Shown here: piece by piece, positions 25,534 to 33,802 of the stretch
Layout: each line of letters begins with the position of its first letter
How positions within the stretch are numbered: the first letter of the stretch is position 1
From: JBEBGV01 sp040081265
GTDB lineage: Bacteria; Acidobacteriota; Vicinamibacteria; Vicinamibacterales; UBA2999
Assembly: GCA_040081265.1 (NCBI GenBank)
Contig: JBEBGV010000015.1
Location: 1 to 64,000, forward strand
Direction of reading: 5' to 3'
DNA: 64,000 bases
The notes under the pieces: generated by a model
Told to the model about the DNA's origin: nothing
Databases searched by the model: none
Seen by the model: only the letters and a program-made list of their open reading frames with translations
Program-made: the position numbers and the translations under genes

Positions 25534-25693
25534 ACCAACACCTCCGCGCCAGACCGGCGCAGGGCGATGATATCGCACGACCCTGCGCAATCACTTCGAT
25601 CTGTACGTTCCAGAACCACGGTTGTCCGCTTTTCGACCGTCTTGTGTTGTTACAGATATGGGAGAGCCCTTTCGGAACTCCAGAGGAGGTGCT

Positions 25694-26278
25694 GTGAAGT
25701 CACTCGTTGTTGCAGGTTTCGTGGTGATCTTGGCGCTGGCGAGCAGCGCGAACGGTTGGGCCCAGGGTATCGGGGGCGGTGCGAAGATTGGCGTCAACTT
25801 TTCTACGGTCAGCGGGGATATCGAGGCCGAAAAGAGCCTGCGGACCGGCCTGCTGGTTGGCGGCTTTCTCACAGTGCCCAAAGGGAACACGCTCGCCTTC
25901 CAGCCCGAAGTCCTCTTCTCGATGCAAGGCGTAAAGGGCGAGGAAGCCGACGGGACAAAACTCACATACGAAATCAACGAAATCCAGATTCCCCTGCTGC
26001 TTAGGGTTGGCCGAAGTGGCGGAGGGACCCATCTCCTTCTCGGACCATCGATCGGAATTGTGACCAGCGCCAAGGCCACGTCCGGCAGCCTTGAGCAGGA
26101 CATCAAGGACGATCTGAAGTCCACCGACATCGGTTTCATCGTTGGCGCCGGCGTCACCGTCAACCGTTTCCTGATTGAAGCCCGCTACAACCTTGGCCTG
26201 ACCAACCTGAACGATGACAGCAGCGGCGGCGACAACAAGAGCCGCGTATTCTCCGTGCTCGTCGGCGTCGGTCTCTAA
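25694..26278 (+). CDS. Outer-membrane beta-barrel protein
   Basis: 194 residues from GTG at 25694, preceded by GGAGG at 25685. A signal peptide ends near ANGWAQG, followed by alternating hydrophobic strands (GGAKIGVNFSTV, FLTVPKGNTLAFQPEVLFS, IPLLLRVGRSG, THLLLGPSIGIV, RFLIEARYNLGLTNL) and a C-terminal VFSVLVGVGL, typical of the OmpW/PorT-like small barrel families. No specific substrate can be assigned. Divergent from the CotH gene across a short intergenic region. Confidence 0.8.
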   Translation: MKSLVVAGFVVILALASSANGWAQGIGGGAKIGVNFSTVSGDIEAEKSLRTGLLVGGFLTVPKGNTLAFQPEVLFSMQGVKGEEADGTKLTYEINEIQIPLLLRVGRSGGGTHLLLGPSIGIVTSAKATSGSLEQDIKDDLKSTDIGFIVGAGVTVNRFLIEARYNLGLTNLNDDSSGGDNKSRVFSVLVGVGL

Positions 26279-26292
26279 GACTTACGACGTGC

Positions 26293-27009
26293 TCACCGCG
26301 CGCAGCTCTCAATCTGATCGAAGAGTCGCGCGGACAGGTTCAGCTCCCCAGCTTTCAGCCGGTGCACCTGGTTCGGTTCGACGGCAAACCGAACCCGGTA
26401 GCCGGCCTTCGCCAGTTCCTGCGACTGCCGCTGCATCTCGCCACGCCAGCCATCGTCGCGATCGCCGACGTGCATGTACAGGCACATCGGTTTGAGCACG
26501 GCGGCCTTCGCGCGATCCGGGCCATCCAGCAGGCCCGGATAACCCGTCACCGTGGCGAAATACGACGGATAGAGCGCCGCGACGTGGAAAGCGCTGATGC
26601 CGCCGTTGGAATGACCGGCCACGTGCAGCTTGCCGTTCCGTACGTGGTAGTCCTTCAGGATCTGATCGAGAAACGACGGGAACACGCGATCAGCGCCCTC
26701 GAAGAACAGCCGACCATCGGGCGAGGCCGGACTGATCACGATGTAGCCGCGCCGCTCGGCTTCCTGCCGCCAGTCGGTGTTCACCGTGCCTTCCGCTCCG
26801 CGCATCTGTTGCGAGCCACCGGTGAACACCAGCACGACGGGATAGGTCCGGGACGGGTCGTAGCCCGATGGCAGCACGACCTTGTAGGTCAGCGAAAGGC
26901 CGCCGAACGTCCCGGTCTTCTCGACCATCTCGGCCGTCGCCGTCGTCGCGCCAATGAACAGCACCATTACGGCTGTCAGCGCATGTAGCAGTACGCGTCG
27001 ATTGTGCAT
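26293..27009 (-). CDS. Secreted alpha/beta-hydrolase (esterase/PHB-depolymerase-like)
   Basis: 238 residues from ATG at 27009 with a signal peptide ending near TATAE. YPVVLVFTGGSQQ gives the oxyanion-hole strand and LHVAGHSNGGISAFH the nucleophile elbow (Ser of HSNGG). MHVGDRDDGW and VEPNQVHRLK would supply the Asp and His. Related to feruloyl-esterase and poly-hydroxyalkanoate depolymerase groups. In contrast to the next three hydrolase-like genes, its catalytic triad looks intact. Alternative upstream starts (27027) add only a few residues. Confidence 0.8.
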   Translation of the reverse strand: MHNRRVLLHALTAVMVLFIGATTATAEMVEKTGTFGGLSLTYKVVLPSGYDPSRTYPVVLVFTGGSQQMRGAEGTVNTDWRQEAERRGYIVISPASPDGRLFFEGADRVFPSFLDQILKDYHVRNGKLHVAGHSNGGISAFHVAALYPSYFATVTGYPGLLDGPDRAKAAVLKPMCLYMHVGDRDDGWRGEMQRQSQELAKAGYRVRFAVEPNQVHRLKAGELNLSARLFDQIESCAR

Positions 27010-27108
27010 CGTGCCCATTGTAGCCACCCTGACGCGGTAAGATCACCCCGCGCTCGCCGTCCGCCAGCAGGTCGCATCGCGAGCGCGTCCGCAGAAGGAG
27101 ATTACGGA

Positions 27109-28257
27109 ATGACGAATCATTGGAAGCGCGCGCTCATCGCGACGACGCTCTGCGCGGCGGTCTGGGCGATGGCTCCGGGCGCAGCGCCAACAACCTACGC
27201 ATTCGGTGAGGCCGGCCCGCTCCGCCTGGCACAGTTTGGCAACTTCATTATCAACGCGCACGTGAAAGACGACGGCGGCATCACCGATCAGATGTACGTC
27301 GACTTCATGATTCCCGAAAACCGGGTCTATCCCTACCCGGTCGTACTCGTGCACGGCGGCGGTGGCCAGAGCACGGATTGGAGGTCCACGGTGGACGGCC
27401 GCGACGGGTGGGTGAACTACCTGCTCAACGCCGGCTTTGCGCTCTACATCGTCGACCGGCCCGGCACTGGACGCTCGATGAGCAACAGCACCTACGGCAA
27501 CGGCATGCTCGGCGCCCCTGGCAACTCACGGACGATCGCTCGACTCGCGACGTCGACGAACTGGCCAGGAGCACCGATGATCCGGAACGCTGACGGTTCG
27601 CCGAACGTCGAGGCCTGGCAGGAGGCCAACCTCCGGAACCCCGGCATCACTGCCTGGGCAGCCACCTCACCGCGGACACCGTTTGCCAGCAACGACATCT
27701 CGATCGAGGCGCAGGCGGCGCTGCTCGATCGCATCGGCCCAGCGGTGGTCTTCACGCACGCCGGCGGCGGCGCCACGGCGATGGGCGCGGCACTGAAGGC
27801 AGCCGCCGGCAAGAAGCTCATCGGCGTTCTGGCCTACGAGGCCAACGGCGCCCATGTCTACGAAGAGGAGTCGCTCAAGCGCGGCCAGTGGAGCAACGGG
27901 GCTCCGACCGGACCCTCGCTGTCGGAACAGATCATCTCAACTGGCAAGTGCCAGTTGCAGGCCGCCCAGCAGAAGTCCCGACTCGTCACGCTGGCTGACG
28001 TGAAGATGGCCCTCGTGTACAGCGCGCGTCTTGGGACGCCCGACAGCCGGAACGTGATCGCGTGCGCCGCGGCGCAGGCGCGCGAGTCTGGCATCAACGC
28101 TATCGGTATTCACATGCCCGACCACCCCGGCGGCGAAGGCACAGGCCACTTCGCCATGACCGAGACGGTCAGCGGCGAGGTTGTGAAGAACATCGTGATC
28201 CCGGCGCTGGCCTGGCTCCAAGGCAAGGAACTGCCGCGCGGCTTCAAGACTTACTAG
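27109..28257 (+). CDS. Secreted alpha/beta-hydrolase-fold protein without serine nucleophile
   Basis: 382 residues from ATG at 27109 (AAGGAG 8 bp upstream), with a signal peptide of about 28 residues. YPVVLVHGGGGQSTDWRST, LLNAGFALYIVDRPGTGRS and VVFTHAGGGATAMG match a family whose usual elbow is THSxGG. Here Ala replaces the Ser. A GEGTGHFAM segment near the C-terminus keeps the His. It resembles each half of the protein at 29922. Likely non-catalytic or dependent on another residue; substrate unknown. Confidence 0.75.
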   Translation: MTNHWKRALIATTLCAAVWAMAPGAAPTTYAFGEAGPLRLAQFGNFIINAHVKDDGGITDQMYVDFMIPENRVYPYPVVLVHGGGGQSTDWRSTVDGRDGWVNYLLNAGFALYIVDRPGTGRSMSNSTYGNGMLGAPGNSRTIARLATSTNWPGAPMIRNADGSPNVEAWQEANLRNPGITAWAATSPRTPFASNDISIEAQAALLDRIGPAVVFTHAGGGATAMGAALKAAAGKKLIGVLAYEANGAHVYEEESLKRGQWSNGAPTGPSLSEQIISTGKCQLQAAQQKSRLVTLADVKMALVYSARLGTPDSRNVIACAAAQARESGINAIGIHMPDHPGGEGTGHFAMTETVSGEVVKNIVIPALAWLQGKELPRGFKTY

Positions 28258-28260
28258 GTA

Positions 28261-29883
28261 TCAGCGCGCCGCAGGAAGGCGGCGCGGCCTGCACTCGTAG
28301 CTGTTCGCCTGCATGGGGTCGCCCTGGCCCAGGTACGCGGCGCCCTGGGGGAACGCACACACCAGCAGCTGCCGGTCCACGCGCCCGCTGGTCCGGTGAT
28401 CGACCGTGAACTGCGCGGGAGGCTGTCCCGTCTCGCGCCACCGCGTGAGGATGGCCATGGGATCGAACGAGTAGCCGTTGGCCGGCGGGGCGGTTCGATC
28501 GTAGGGTCGGTTCCCGTTGCCCGGTGTGTGACCCATGCCCGGAATCATGAACAGCCGAACGGCCCTGTCCGCGTCCCCGCCTGCCCGTTCGACAATCTGC
28601 TCGTAGTACTCGATGGGGTACAGCGGCGACATGTTGTCGTTCCACCCGTTGTAGAACAGGATCCTGCCGCCGCGGCGGAGGAACGGTCGAAGGTCCGTCT
28701 CGACGGCATTGATCGCCGCGACCTCGGGACGATCGGCAAGCGCGACGTCGGCGTCGTAGTTGATGCGCCTGCTCGCCCAATCGAGCATGGGATCGCGCAG
28801 CACGACGTACTTGAAGTAGTTGGCCGCAAAGTCGGCCGCCGGCAGATCCGGACTCGGGTTGAGGAGCGCGGGGTTCCATTCCCCTCCGGGCAGCAACTCG
28901 GGATAGAGCTGCTCCCCCGTTCGCGAGTGGCGAACCGGCGCATAGAGCTTCTGGACAGCGCGCACCTGTGCCGGCGTGAGGCAGTCCGCGCGCCGGCTGT
29001 CACTGCAGACCAGTGCCTGCGGGTCGAAGCGGCAATTGCGCGGGTCGTGCAGCAGCGAGTCCTGGACGCCGTCGTTCAGATCGCATGCGGCGTGGACGCC
29101 GGCGTTCAGGGTCCTCAGCGCGCGCTCGTCGAAGTAGCTGTCGGGCGACTCGTGCGTCGCCTGCCAGGCAGCCATCTGCGCGAAGGTGAACCGCGAGTGA
29201 TAGTTGGTCACCCCACCCGCGGCGATGCCGTCATAGTCCTGCGGGTAGAGGGCGATGCTCTTCAGACCCTGCCGCGTGGCACCGCCGGTGAGGTTCCAGT
29301 ACGAAAAACGCGGGAGGTTGCCGTAGTAGCGACCAATCAGGTCCTTCGCCTTCACGGTCGTCTCGTGCCAGGCGCGGTGGTTCCAGTCGATCAGTGACTC
29401 GGGGTTCACCAGGAAGTTGGCGCGGGCGGTTCCGTCCCCGCCTCCATCGGTGGTCGCCGTGGCATATCCGTCGCGCAGCGCCGCCGCCAACGTCGCAGGG
29501 TCCATGGTTCCACCGAAGAAGGCAAATCCATCGGCGCGGAAGTCTCGGTTCCAGGTGGTCTCCGGCAACCACACCTCGAAGCGGACGGCCGTGTCGCGGC
29601 TCGTCCGCACCTCACCCTTGACCTCGCAGAACGCCGGTAGATTGGCGTAGGCCTCCCTCGGCAGCGCTCTGAGCCTGGTCTCCCCTGGTGCAGCTTCAGC
29701 CGTCCAACTCGGCTCGTAGCCGCCCGCCGCGACGAGCCGCGACGATGACACGTTCCCGTTGTCCCACCGGACGGATGACAACTCCGCACATGCGACACGG
29801 CTCTGCGCTTCGACAGAATCCTTGTTGCGCATGACCAGGAGGCCTGCTGCCAGGCCAACGACACCCACCAAGGCAATCCTCAT
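28261..29883 (-). CDS. Tannase/feruloyl-esterase-family protein with lost catalytic Ser and disulfide
   Basis: About 540 residues with a signal anchor (MRIALVGVVGLAAGLLVM). The length and blocks match the tannase/feruloyl esterase family: FEVWLPETTWNRDFRADG, YATATTDGGGDG, YPQDYDGIAAGG, FYNGWNDNMSP and FMIPGMGH. At the active site the usual GCSTGG is replaced by LTGGAT (SYWNLTGGATRQG), removing the Ser and the Cys next to it. The partner Cys after the His is Thr (GMGHTPG). Asp and His remain. Probably not an esterase in the normal sense. The stop is 3 bp from the stop of the convergent gene at 27109. Confidence 0.8.
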   Translation of the reverse strand: MRIALVGVVGLAAGLLVMRNKDSVEAQSRVACAELSSVRWDNGNVSSSRLVAAGGYEPSWTAEAAPGETRLRALPREAYANLPAFCEVKGEVRTSRDTAVRFEVWLPETTWNRDFRADGFAFFGGTMDPATLAAALRDGYATATTDGGGDGTARANFLVNPESLIDWNHRAWHETTVKAKDLIGRYYGNLPRFSYWNLTGGATRQGLKSIALYPQDYDGIAAGGVTNYHSRFTFAQMAAWQATHESPDSYFDERALRTLNAGVHAACDLNDGVQDSLLHDPRNCRFDPQALVCSDSRRADCLTPAQVRAVQKLYAPVRHSRTGEQLYPELLPGGEWNPALLNPSPDLPAADFAANYFKYVVLRDPMLDWASRRINYDADVALADRPEVAAINAVETDLRPFLRRGGRILFYNGWNDNMSPLYPIEYYEQIVERAGGDADRAVRLFMIPGMGHTPGNGNRPYDRTAPPANGYSFDPMAILTRWRETGQPPAQFTVDHRTSGRVDRQLLVCAFPQGAAYLGQGDPMQANSYECRPRRLPAAR

Positions 29884-29921
29884 CACCTACCGGTCCTCTG
29901 AGGCACTCACGGTTGGTCGGG

Positions 29922-32036
29922 TCATGCGAGCGTCCGCCTATCGAGCCATTCGCGGATGAGCTCGAAGACCTCGAAGTTGTTGCGCTCGAGCACCATCAGA
30001 TTGGTGTTGCCCTCCTCGAGGCCCCGGTCGCGCAGGCGCAGGAACTCGGCATCACAGCCCGACTGCTTCAGGAACTGCACCTGTGCAGGGCCCGAGTAGT
30101 TGTTCTCACCCTGCATCCACAGAATGGGGATGCCGGCCAGGTTCTTCAGCTTGCGCGCCGGCTCGGCCTGGATGCGATGCGGCCGGTTCGGCCCCGGTGA
30201 ACCCGGCGGCGGCGTCCACTCGGTGAGCCGGAATTCCTGCGGATCCGAGAGCGGTGGATCGAAGGTCAACGGCACGGCCGTCACGCCCCAGGTGACGTCG
30301 GCCTCGAACGGGGCGTTGTTGCTCTCGACCGTCACGAGGGCCCTCACGAGATTCGGTCGACGATCCGCGGCGATCCATCCCAGGCATCCACCATAGGCAT
30401 GCGTCAGGATGACGGCCGGCCCGATGCGATCGAGCAGCTCCACCGCACCTTTGGCCCACTGCTCGCTGTGCAGGGCCATGCTGCGCGGAAAGCCGGATTC
30501 GTTGGCCACAAACTGCAGGCCCAGCTCCTCGCCGAGCAGGCCCGTGTTGCGCGGCGTTCCGGGGGCCAGTCGTGAGTTGCGGAGGATGTTGGCGAGGTTG
30601 GTGCCACCGCCGTAGCCGGTGAAGTAGTCACCGTACGCGCCGGGATGCATGGGCACCCGTCCGTACGCGGGTCGATCCATCACGTAGGTCTGATAGCCGT
30701 TGCGCACGAAGTAGTGCACCCAGCCGGGACGTCGTCCGATGCCCATCATGTGCACGGCCTGGCCCAGCCCTCCGTGCACGAGGATGATCGGATACCGGTG
30801 ACGCACCTCGACCGGCGTGAACACCTGCACACCGGTCTGCCCGTGCACCACCGTGCCGTAGGGCGTGTCTTTCTTCTCGATGCCCACGAAGAAGTAGCTG
30901 TGGTCGGCCAGGCGCAGCGCGGTCGAATCGCTGTTGGGTCGAACCGGCGGTTGGACGATGGCAGGGGCGCCCGCTGAGGTTCGGCGATCCAGCCAGGCGA
31001 GGACTGGTGCGAGCGCCTCGCGTGAGTTGCGCTCCAGCATCGGGTAGGGACCGTTGCCGCTCACACCCTGCGCGGCGAGCGATACCGTCTCCACCGTCAA
31101 TCCGGCCTGCTGAAGGAAGGCGGCAGTCTGGGCATCACGGGCTGCTCCGGGCGACGCCCCGCCACTCACGATCGCCACCGGGGTCGATCGCAGCTTGTCG
31201 AAGCCGATCGGCGTTGCGGCGATTCGCCCAGTCCCAGTCGCCGGTCCACCGCCGCGCGCACCGGGCGTGACCGGCGCCGGTGGCTCGATGGTCACCACGC
31301 CCTTGACGAGCGTCGGACGCTCGTCGGCCGACACCCAGGCGAAGGTTGCCCCATCGCCGTGTGTGATGAAGATCGCGGGGCCAGTCTCGTCGAGCAGCTT
31401 TCCGCCACTGAACCGCCAGGCATTCTCCACACCGACCGCATTCTGTGGAGCCGGCCCCTGCGACGCCAGAAACTGCGCGAGGGCCGGATCATCGACACGT
31501 CCCGAGCCTGGCCACTGGGTGTGCCCGGCGGCATCGGGCATCGACAGGGTCCGCACCGCCTGCTCGAGTGTCGGCGCCTGAGGCGAGAACGGTCCATGTA
31601 AGTCAGGGATGTACGCGTTGCGACCCTGGCCCGGTCGGTCGACCACGTACACGCGGTAGCCCTGCTCGACGAGCAGCATGGCCCATCCGCGCCGGCCATC
31701 GGGGGTCACCATCCAGTCGAGTCCCTGGCTCGTTCCCCCGGGGACGAGGATGATCGGGTACGGATGCCGGAGTTGTCGCGGCGTCCAGACCTCGACGTGG
31801 ATGTTCTTGCCGGTCAGCGTCTCGCCGCGCGGCAACATCGTGGCCTCCATGCCGATGTAGCCGTTGGTCCATTCGGCCAGGTCCAAGGGTGGCACGCGTG
31901 TGCTGGCAGGCGTCCCCGCGCCTTGTGCGGCGACACCTGTCTTCATTGCGGCTGCCCACGCGGGAATCGCCATTCCCGCGATCGCCATGTCGCGCAGGAA
32001 CGCGCGACGGCCCATCTGTCCACTTGTCTTGTCCAT
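29922..32036 (-). CDS. Tat-exported tandem alpha/beta-hydrolase-fold protein, both nucleophiles lost
   Basis: 704 residues from ATG at 32036. GRRAFLRDMAIAG near residue 9 is a twin-arginine signal. Two homologous hydrolase domains follow. The first has YPIILVPGGTSQG, GYRVYVVDRPGQGR and FITHGDGATFAW. The second has YPIILVHGGLGQA, GYQTYVMDRPAYGR and ILTHAYGGCLGW. In both, the Ser of the usual THSxGG elbow is missing (Gly and Ala), and the C-terminal GNGHM-type His region reads GNGPY and GNTNL. Probably an internal gene duplication of the 27109-type protein. Function unknown. Confidence 0.78.
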   Translation of the reverse strand: MDKTSGQMGRRAFLRDMAIAGMAIPAWAAAMKTGVAAQGAGTPASTRVPPLDLAEWTNGYIGMEATMLPRGETLTGKNIHVEVWTPRQLRHPYPIILVPGGTSQGLDWMVTPDGRRGWAMLLVEQGYRVYVVDRPGQGRNAYIPDLHGPFSPQAPTLEQAVRTLSMPDAAGHTQWPGSGRVDDPALAQFLASQGPAPQNAVGVENAWRFSGGKLLDETGPAIFITHGDGATFAWVSADERPTLVKGVVTIEPPAPVTPGARGGGPATGTGRIAATPIGFDKLRSTPVAIVSGGASPGAARDAQTAAFLQQAGLTVETVSLAAQGVSGNGPYPMLERNSREALAPVLAWLDRRTSAGAPAIVQPPVRPNSDSTALRLADHSYFFVGIEKKDTPYGTVVHGQTGVQVFTPVEVRHRYPIILVHGGLGQAVHMMGIGRRPGWVHYFVRNGYQTYVMDRPAYGRVPMHPGAYGDYFTGYGGGTNLANILRNSRLAPGTPRNTGLLGEELGLQFVANESGFPRSMALHSEQWAKGAVELLDRIGPAVILTHAYGGCLGWIAADRRPNLVRALVTVESNNAPFEADVTWGVTAVPLTFDPPLSDPQEFRLTEWTPPPGSPGPNRPHRIQAEPARKLKNLAGIPILWMQGENNYSGPAQVQFLKQSGCDAEFLRLRDRGLEEGNTNLMVLERNNFEVFELIREWLDRRTLA

Positions 32037-32148
32037 CGACAACCCCTTCTCCGCCAGCCCGCCACGCGGAGCGGCGAGCGTATGATAGCCCTTCAGCCTG
32101 AACGTCGCGTGAAGGCCCGCGAGGTCGCTTTTGTTGGACGGTCCACGA

Positions 32149-32560
32149 ATGAAACGCTTGCTTGCGGTCTGGCTGATGACGTTCGGGATGCTCGTCGCGG
32201 CGAACGAAGCCGTTGCGCAAGGAGACAACGTGCCTCGGGCCCCGCGAGTGGAGGTGTGGGGCGCCGTCACCGGCGTGATGACGGGGCCCGCAGGCTCGCT
32301 CGTCAGTTCCTACTCGCCGCCACTGCTGTTTGACGGCGACTTCACGAGTCGTGGCGGCCAGACGCTCAGGGTCGAGACGGGTGCCACGGTTGGATTGACC
32401 GGTGGGGTGAACGTCTTCCCGAGCAGACGCGTCGGCATTCAGATGCTGTTCGACCGTGCGTCATTCGCCGTGTCCGGAACGAACACGGCGTACACCGTGG
32501 CCCTGCAGTACGTCAGTCGTCCACCTCCGGACAATGTCCCGCGGATCGTGAACGTGGATC
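32149..32560 (+). pseudogene. Truncated secreted beta-barrel-like gene
   Basis: From ATG at 32149: signal peptide MKRLLAVWLMTFGM...EAVAQG, then beta-rich sequence (VEVWGAVTGVMTGPAGSLVSSYSPP, LRVETGATVGLTGGVNVFPSRRVGIQMLFD, YTVALQYVSRPPPDNVPR). The coding sense stops near 32560. Beyond that the open frame simply reads the antisense of the Crp-like gene up to 32868. The 3' end of the barrel gene is therefore probably missing, with no expected C-terminal strand. Confidence 0.65.
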
Positions 32561-33054
32561 ATTCGGTCAGACATCGCATGCTCTTGGTGCAGCAGACGAA
32601 TCAGCTTGTACTGGTCGATGCGAAGGACGGCGGCGGCGGTCACTGCCGTTGCGCTTCCCATGCGGACGGGCTGTCCCGCCAGGCCCCCTTCGCCAAGAAA
32701 GTCTCCGGCGCGGAGCATCGCCACGACAGCCTGTTTTCCCGTCTTCGAGACGACCGAGACCTTCACGTCACCCGCCTGGATGTACAACACGCAGTCGCAG
32801 GGATCGCCCTGGATGAAGATGACCTCGTCCTTCTGGTACTCCACCAGCGTCCGTCCCAGTCCCGCTGAGCGGAGGAATCCTTCGACGTCGAACGTCCGGG
32901 AGCTCGGCGAACCGGAGGAAGACCGTCTTGGCAGACCGGGGGCTCCGATTTTCGCCTGGCGCAGGCGAGGCTTGGACGGGGCCCGCCCTACGCGCTTCAA
33001 GCCGCTGCCAGCAGCCGCCTGGGTAGCGAGGCTGGGACCCTTCTTCGGTGGCAA
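32557..33054 (-). pseudogene. Truncated Crp/Fnr-family regulator
   Basis: TTG start at 33054, a basic N-terminal tail, then a cNMP-binding domain: YQKDEVIFIQGDPCDCVLYIQAGDVKVSVVSKTGK, GDFLGEGGLAGQPVRM, LRIDQYKLIRLLHQEHAMSDRMI. In related regulators this is followed by a long helix and a winged-helix DNA-binding domain. Here the match ends at about 32557-32567, and the frame continues as antisense barrel sequence to 32461. It could make a 197-residue protein without DNA-binding domain, but is more likely a decayed gene. It carries a partial GTAGGGCGGG repeat near its N-terminus. Confidence 0.68.
32976..32995 (-). repeat. Degenerate GTAGGGCGGGTC element, copy F
   Basis: On the minus strand GCGTAGGGCGGGCCCCGTCC, in frame in the Crp-like gene (RVGRAPSK). 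One arm and the CGTAG end match the dispersed palindrome; the other arm has diverged. Assignment is uncertain. A similar half-site CGTAGGGCGGGTGGCCCGAC occurs at 42615-42634 in the helicase gene. Confidence 0.4.
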
Positions 33055-33070
33055 GCCACAATACTAGTGC

Positions 33071-33081
33071 GGGGGGGGGGG
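33071..33081. repeat. Run of eleven G
   Basis: A homopolymer of 11 G, 17 bp upstream of the TTG start of the truncated Crp-like gene and 7 bp past the stop of the gene at 33088. Such tracts can vary in length; it could also be a sequencing or assembly weak point. Confidence 0.8.
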
Positions 33082-33087
33082 CGCACG

Positions 33088-33729
33088 CTATTCTACGACC
33101 ACCGGAGCAAAGCAGTCGGCTTCCCGATCTGCGCGAATCGGCTGCCAGCGGCTGAAGTTCCCATCGAGAGCGGCCGCCATCATCACGGGCGAGAGCGCCG
33201 CAGGATCGAAGAGCGAACCATCACGGCCGACAGCACGCAGCTGCGCCGCAACCTGCTCGCGGAACGTCGCAAACACCGGGACATCGAACACGAGGAAGTA
33301 GACGCCCCGCACAACTCCGGGTGCGCTGATGCGGCGCCGGGCCATGCAGAGGGGTTCGACCCTGGCTGTCTCGAGTCCGGCGTCGCGGGCAGCAATGAGC
33401 AGTGCCTCCGGCGTGATCGCACCTGCCATCGCACGCTGGAACTCACTCCGCAGCACCACCGGCATGGCGGCTGGCGGGTAATTCAGGGATTCCCCCATCC
33501 GGGCGAAGAGCTCACGTGACAGGGGCGGCATCAACCGTTCGCCTGGCGTCAGCGAGAGCAGCGCGTCGTGCTGGTTGCCGTCCGACGCAAGGGTCAGGGT
33601 CCATCCCGTCAGGTCTTGTCGGGCGATCGTGAACGGCTCGGTCCGCGAACTCTGCGCCGAGCGCACGAAGAGCACCGCCAGGACGCCCACGGTCACCAGC
33701 GCAACGGTCACTTTGAGGAGTGTTTTCAT
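33088..33729 (-). CDS. Hypothetical secreted or membrane-anchored protein
   Basis: 213 residues. A hydrophobic N-terminus (LLKVTVALVTVGVLAVLFV) suggests a signal peptide or anchor; the remainder is soluble with no motif I recognise. LSRELFARMGESLNYPPAAMPVVLRSEFQRAM and a C-terminal SPVMMAAALDGNFSRWQPI are the most distinctive stretches. No clear operon partner: the PBP gene upstream ends 74 bp away on the same strand. Possibly cell-envelope related by location only. Confidence 0.65.
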   Translation of the reverse strand: MKTLLKVTVALVTVGVLAVLFVRSAQSSRTEPFTIARQDLTGWTLTLASDGNQHDALLSLTPGERLMPPLSRELFARMGESLNYPPAAMPVVLRSEFQRAMAGAITPEALLIAARDAGLETARVEPLCMARRRISAPGVVRGVYFLVFDVPVFATFREQVAAQLRAVGRDGSLFDPAALSPVMMAAALDGNFSRWQPIRADREADCFAPVVVE

Positions 33730-33802
33730 CAGCAGCGTCGCATATCACTACCTCAACGCTGCCCGGGGCACAAGCGCGAGAAGCGACGTGCGCCGCTGGT
33801 GG

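Noticed and set aside
30000..32036. Gene fusion by assembly error for the double-hydrolase protein
   Set aside because: A single continuous frame with two diverged but similar halves and a Tat signal; the divergence argues against a recent duplication artefact.
32560..32868. Read-through part of the barrel frame as a real C-terminal domain
   Set aside because: It is the antisense of Crp-like cNMP-binding coding sequence.
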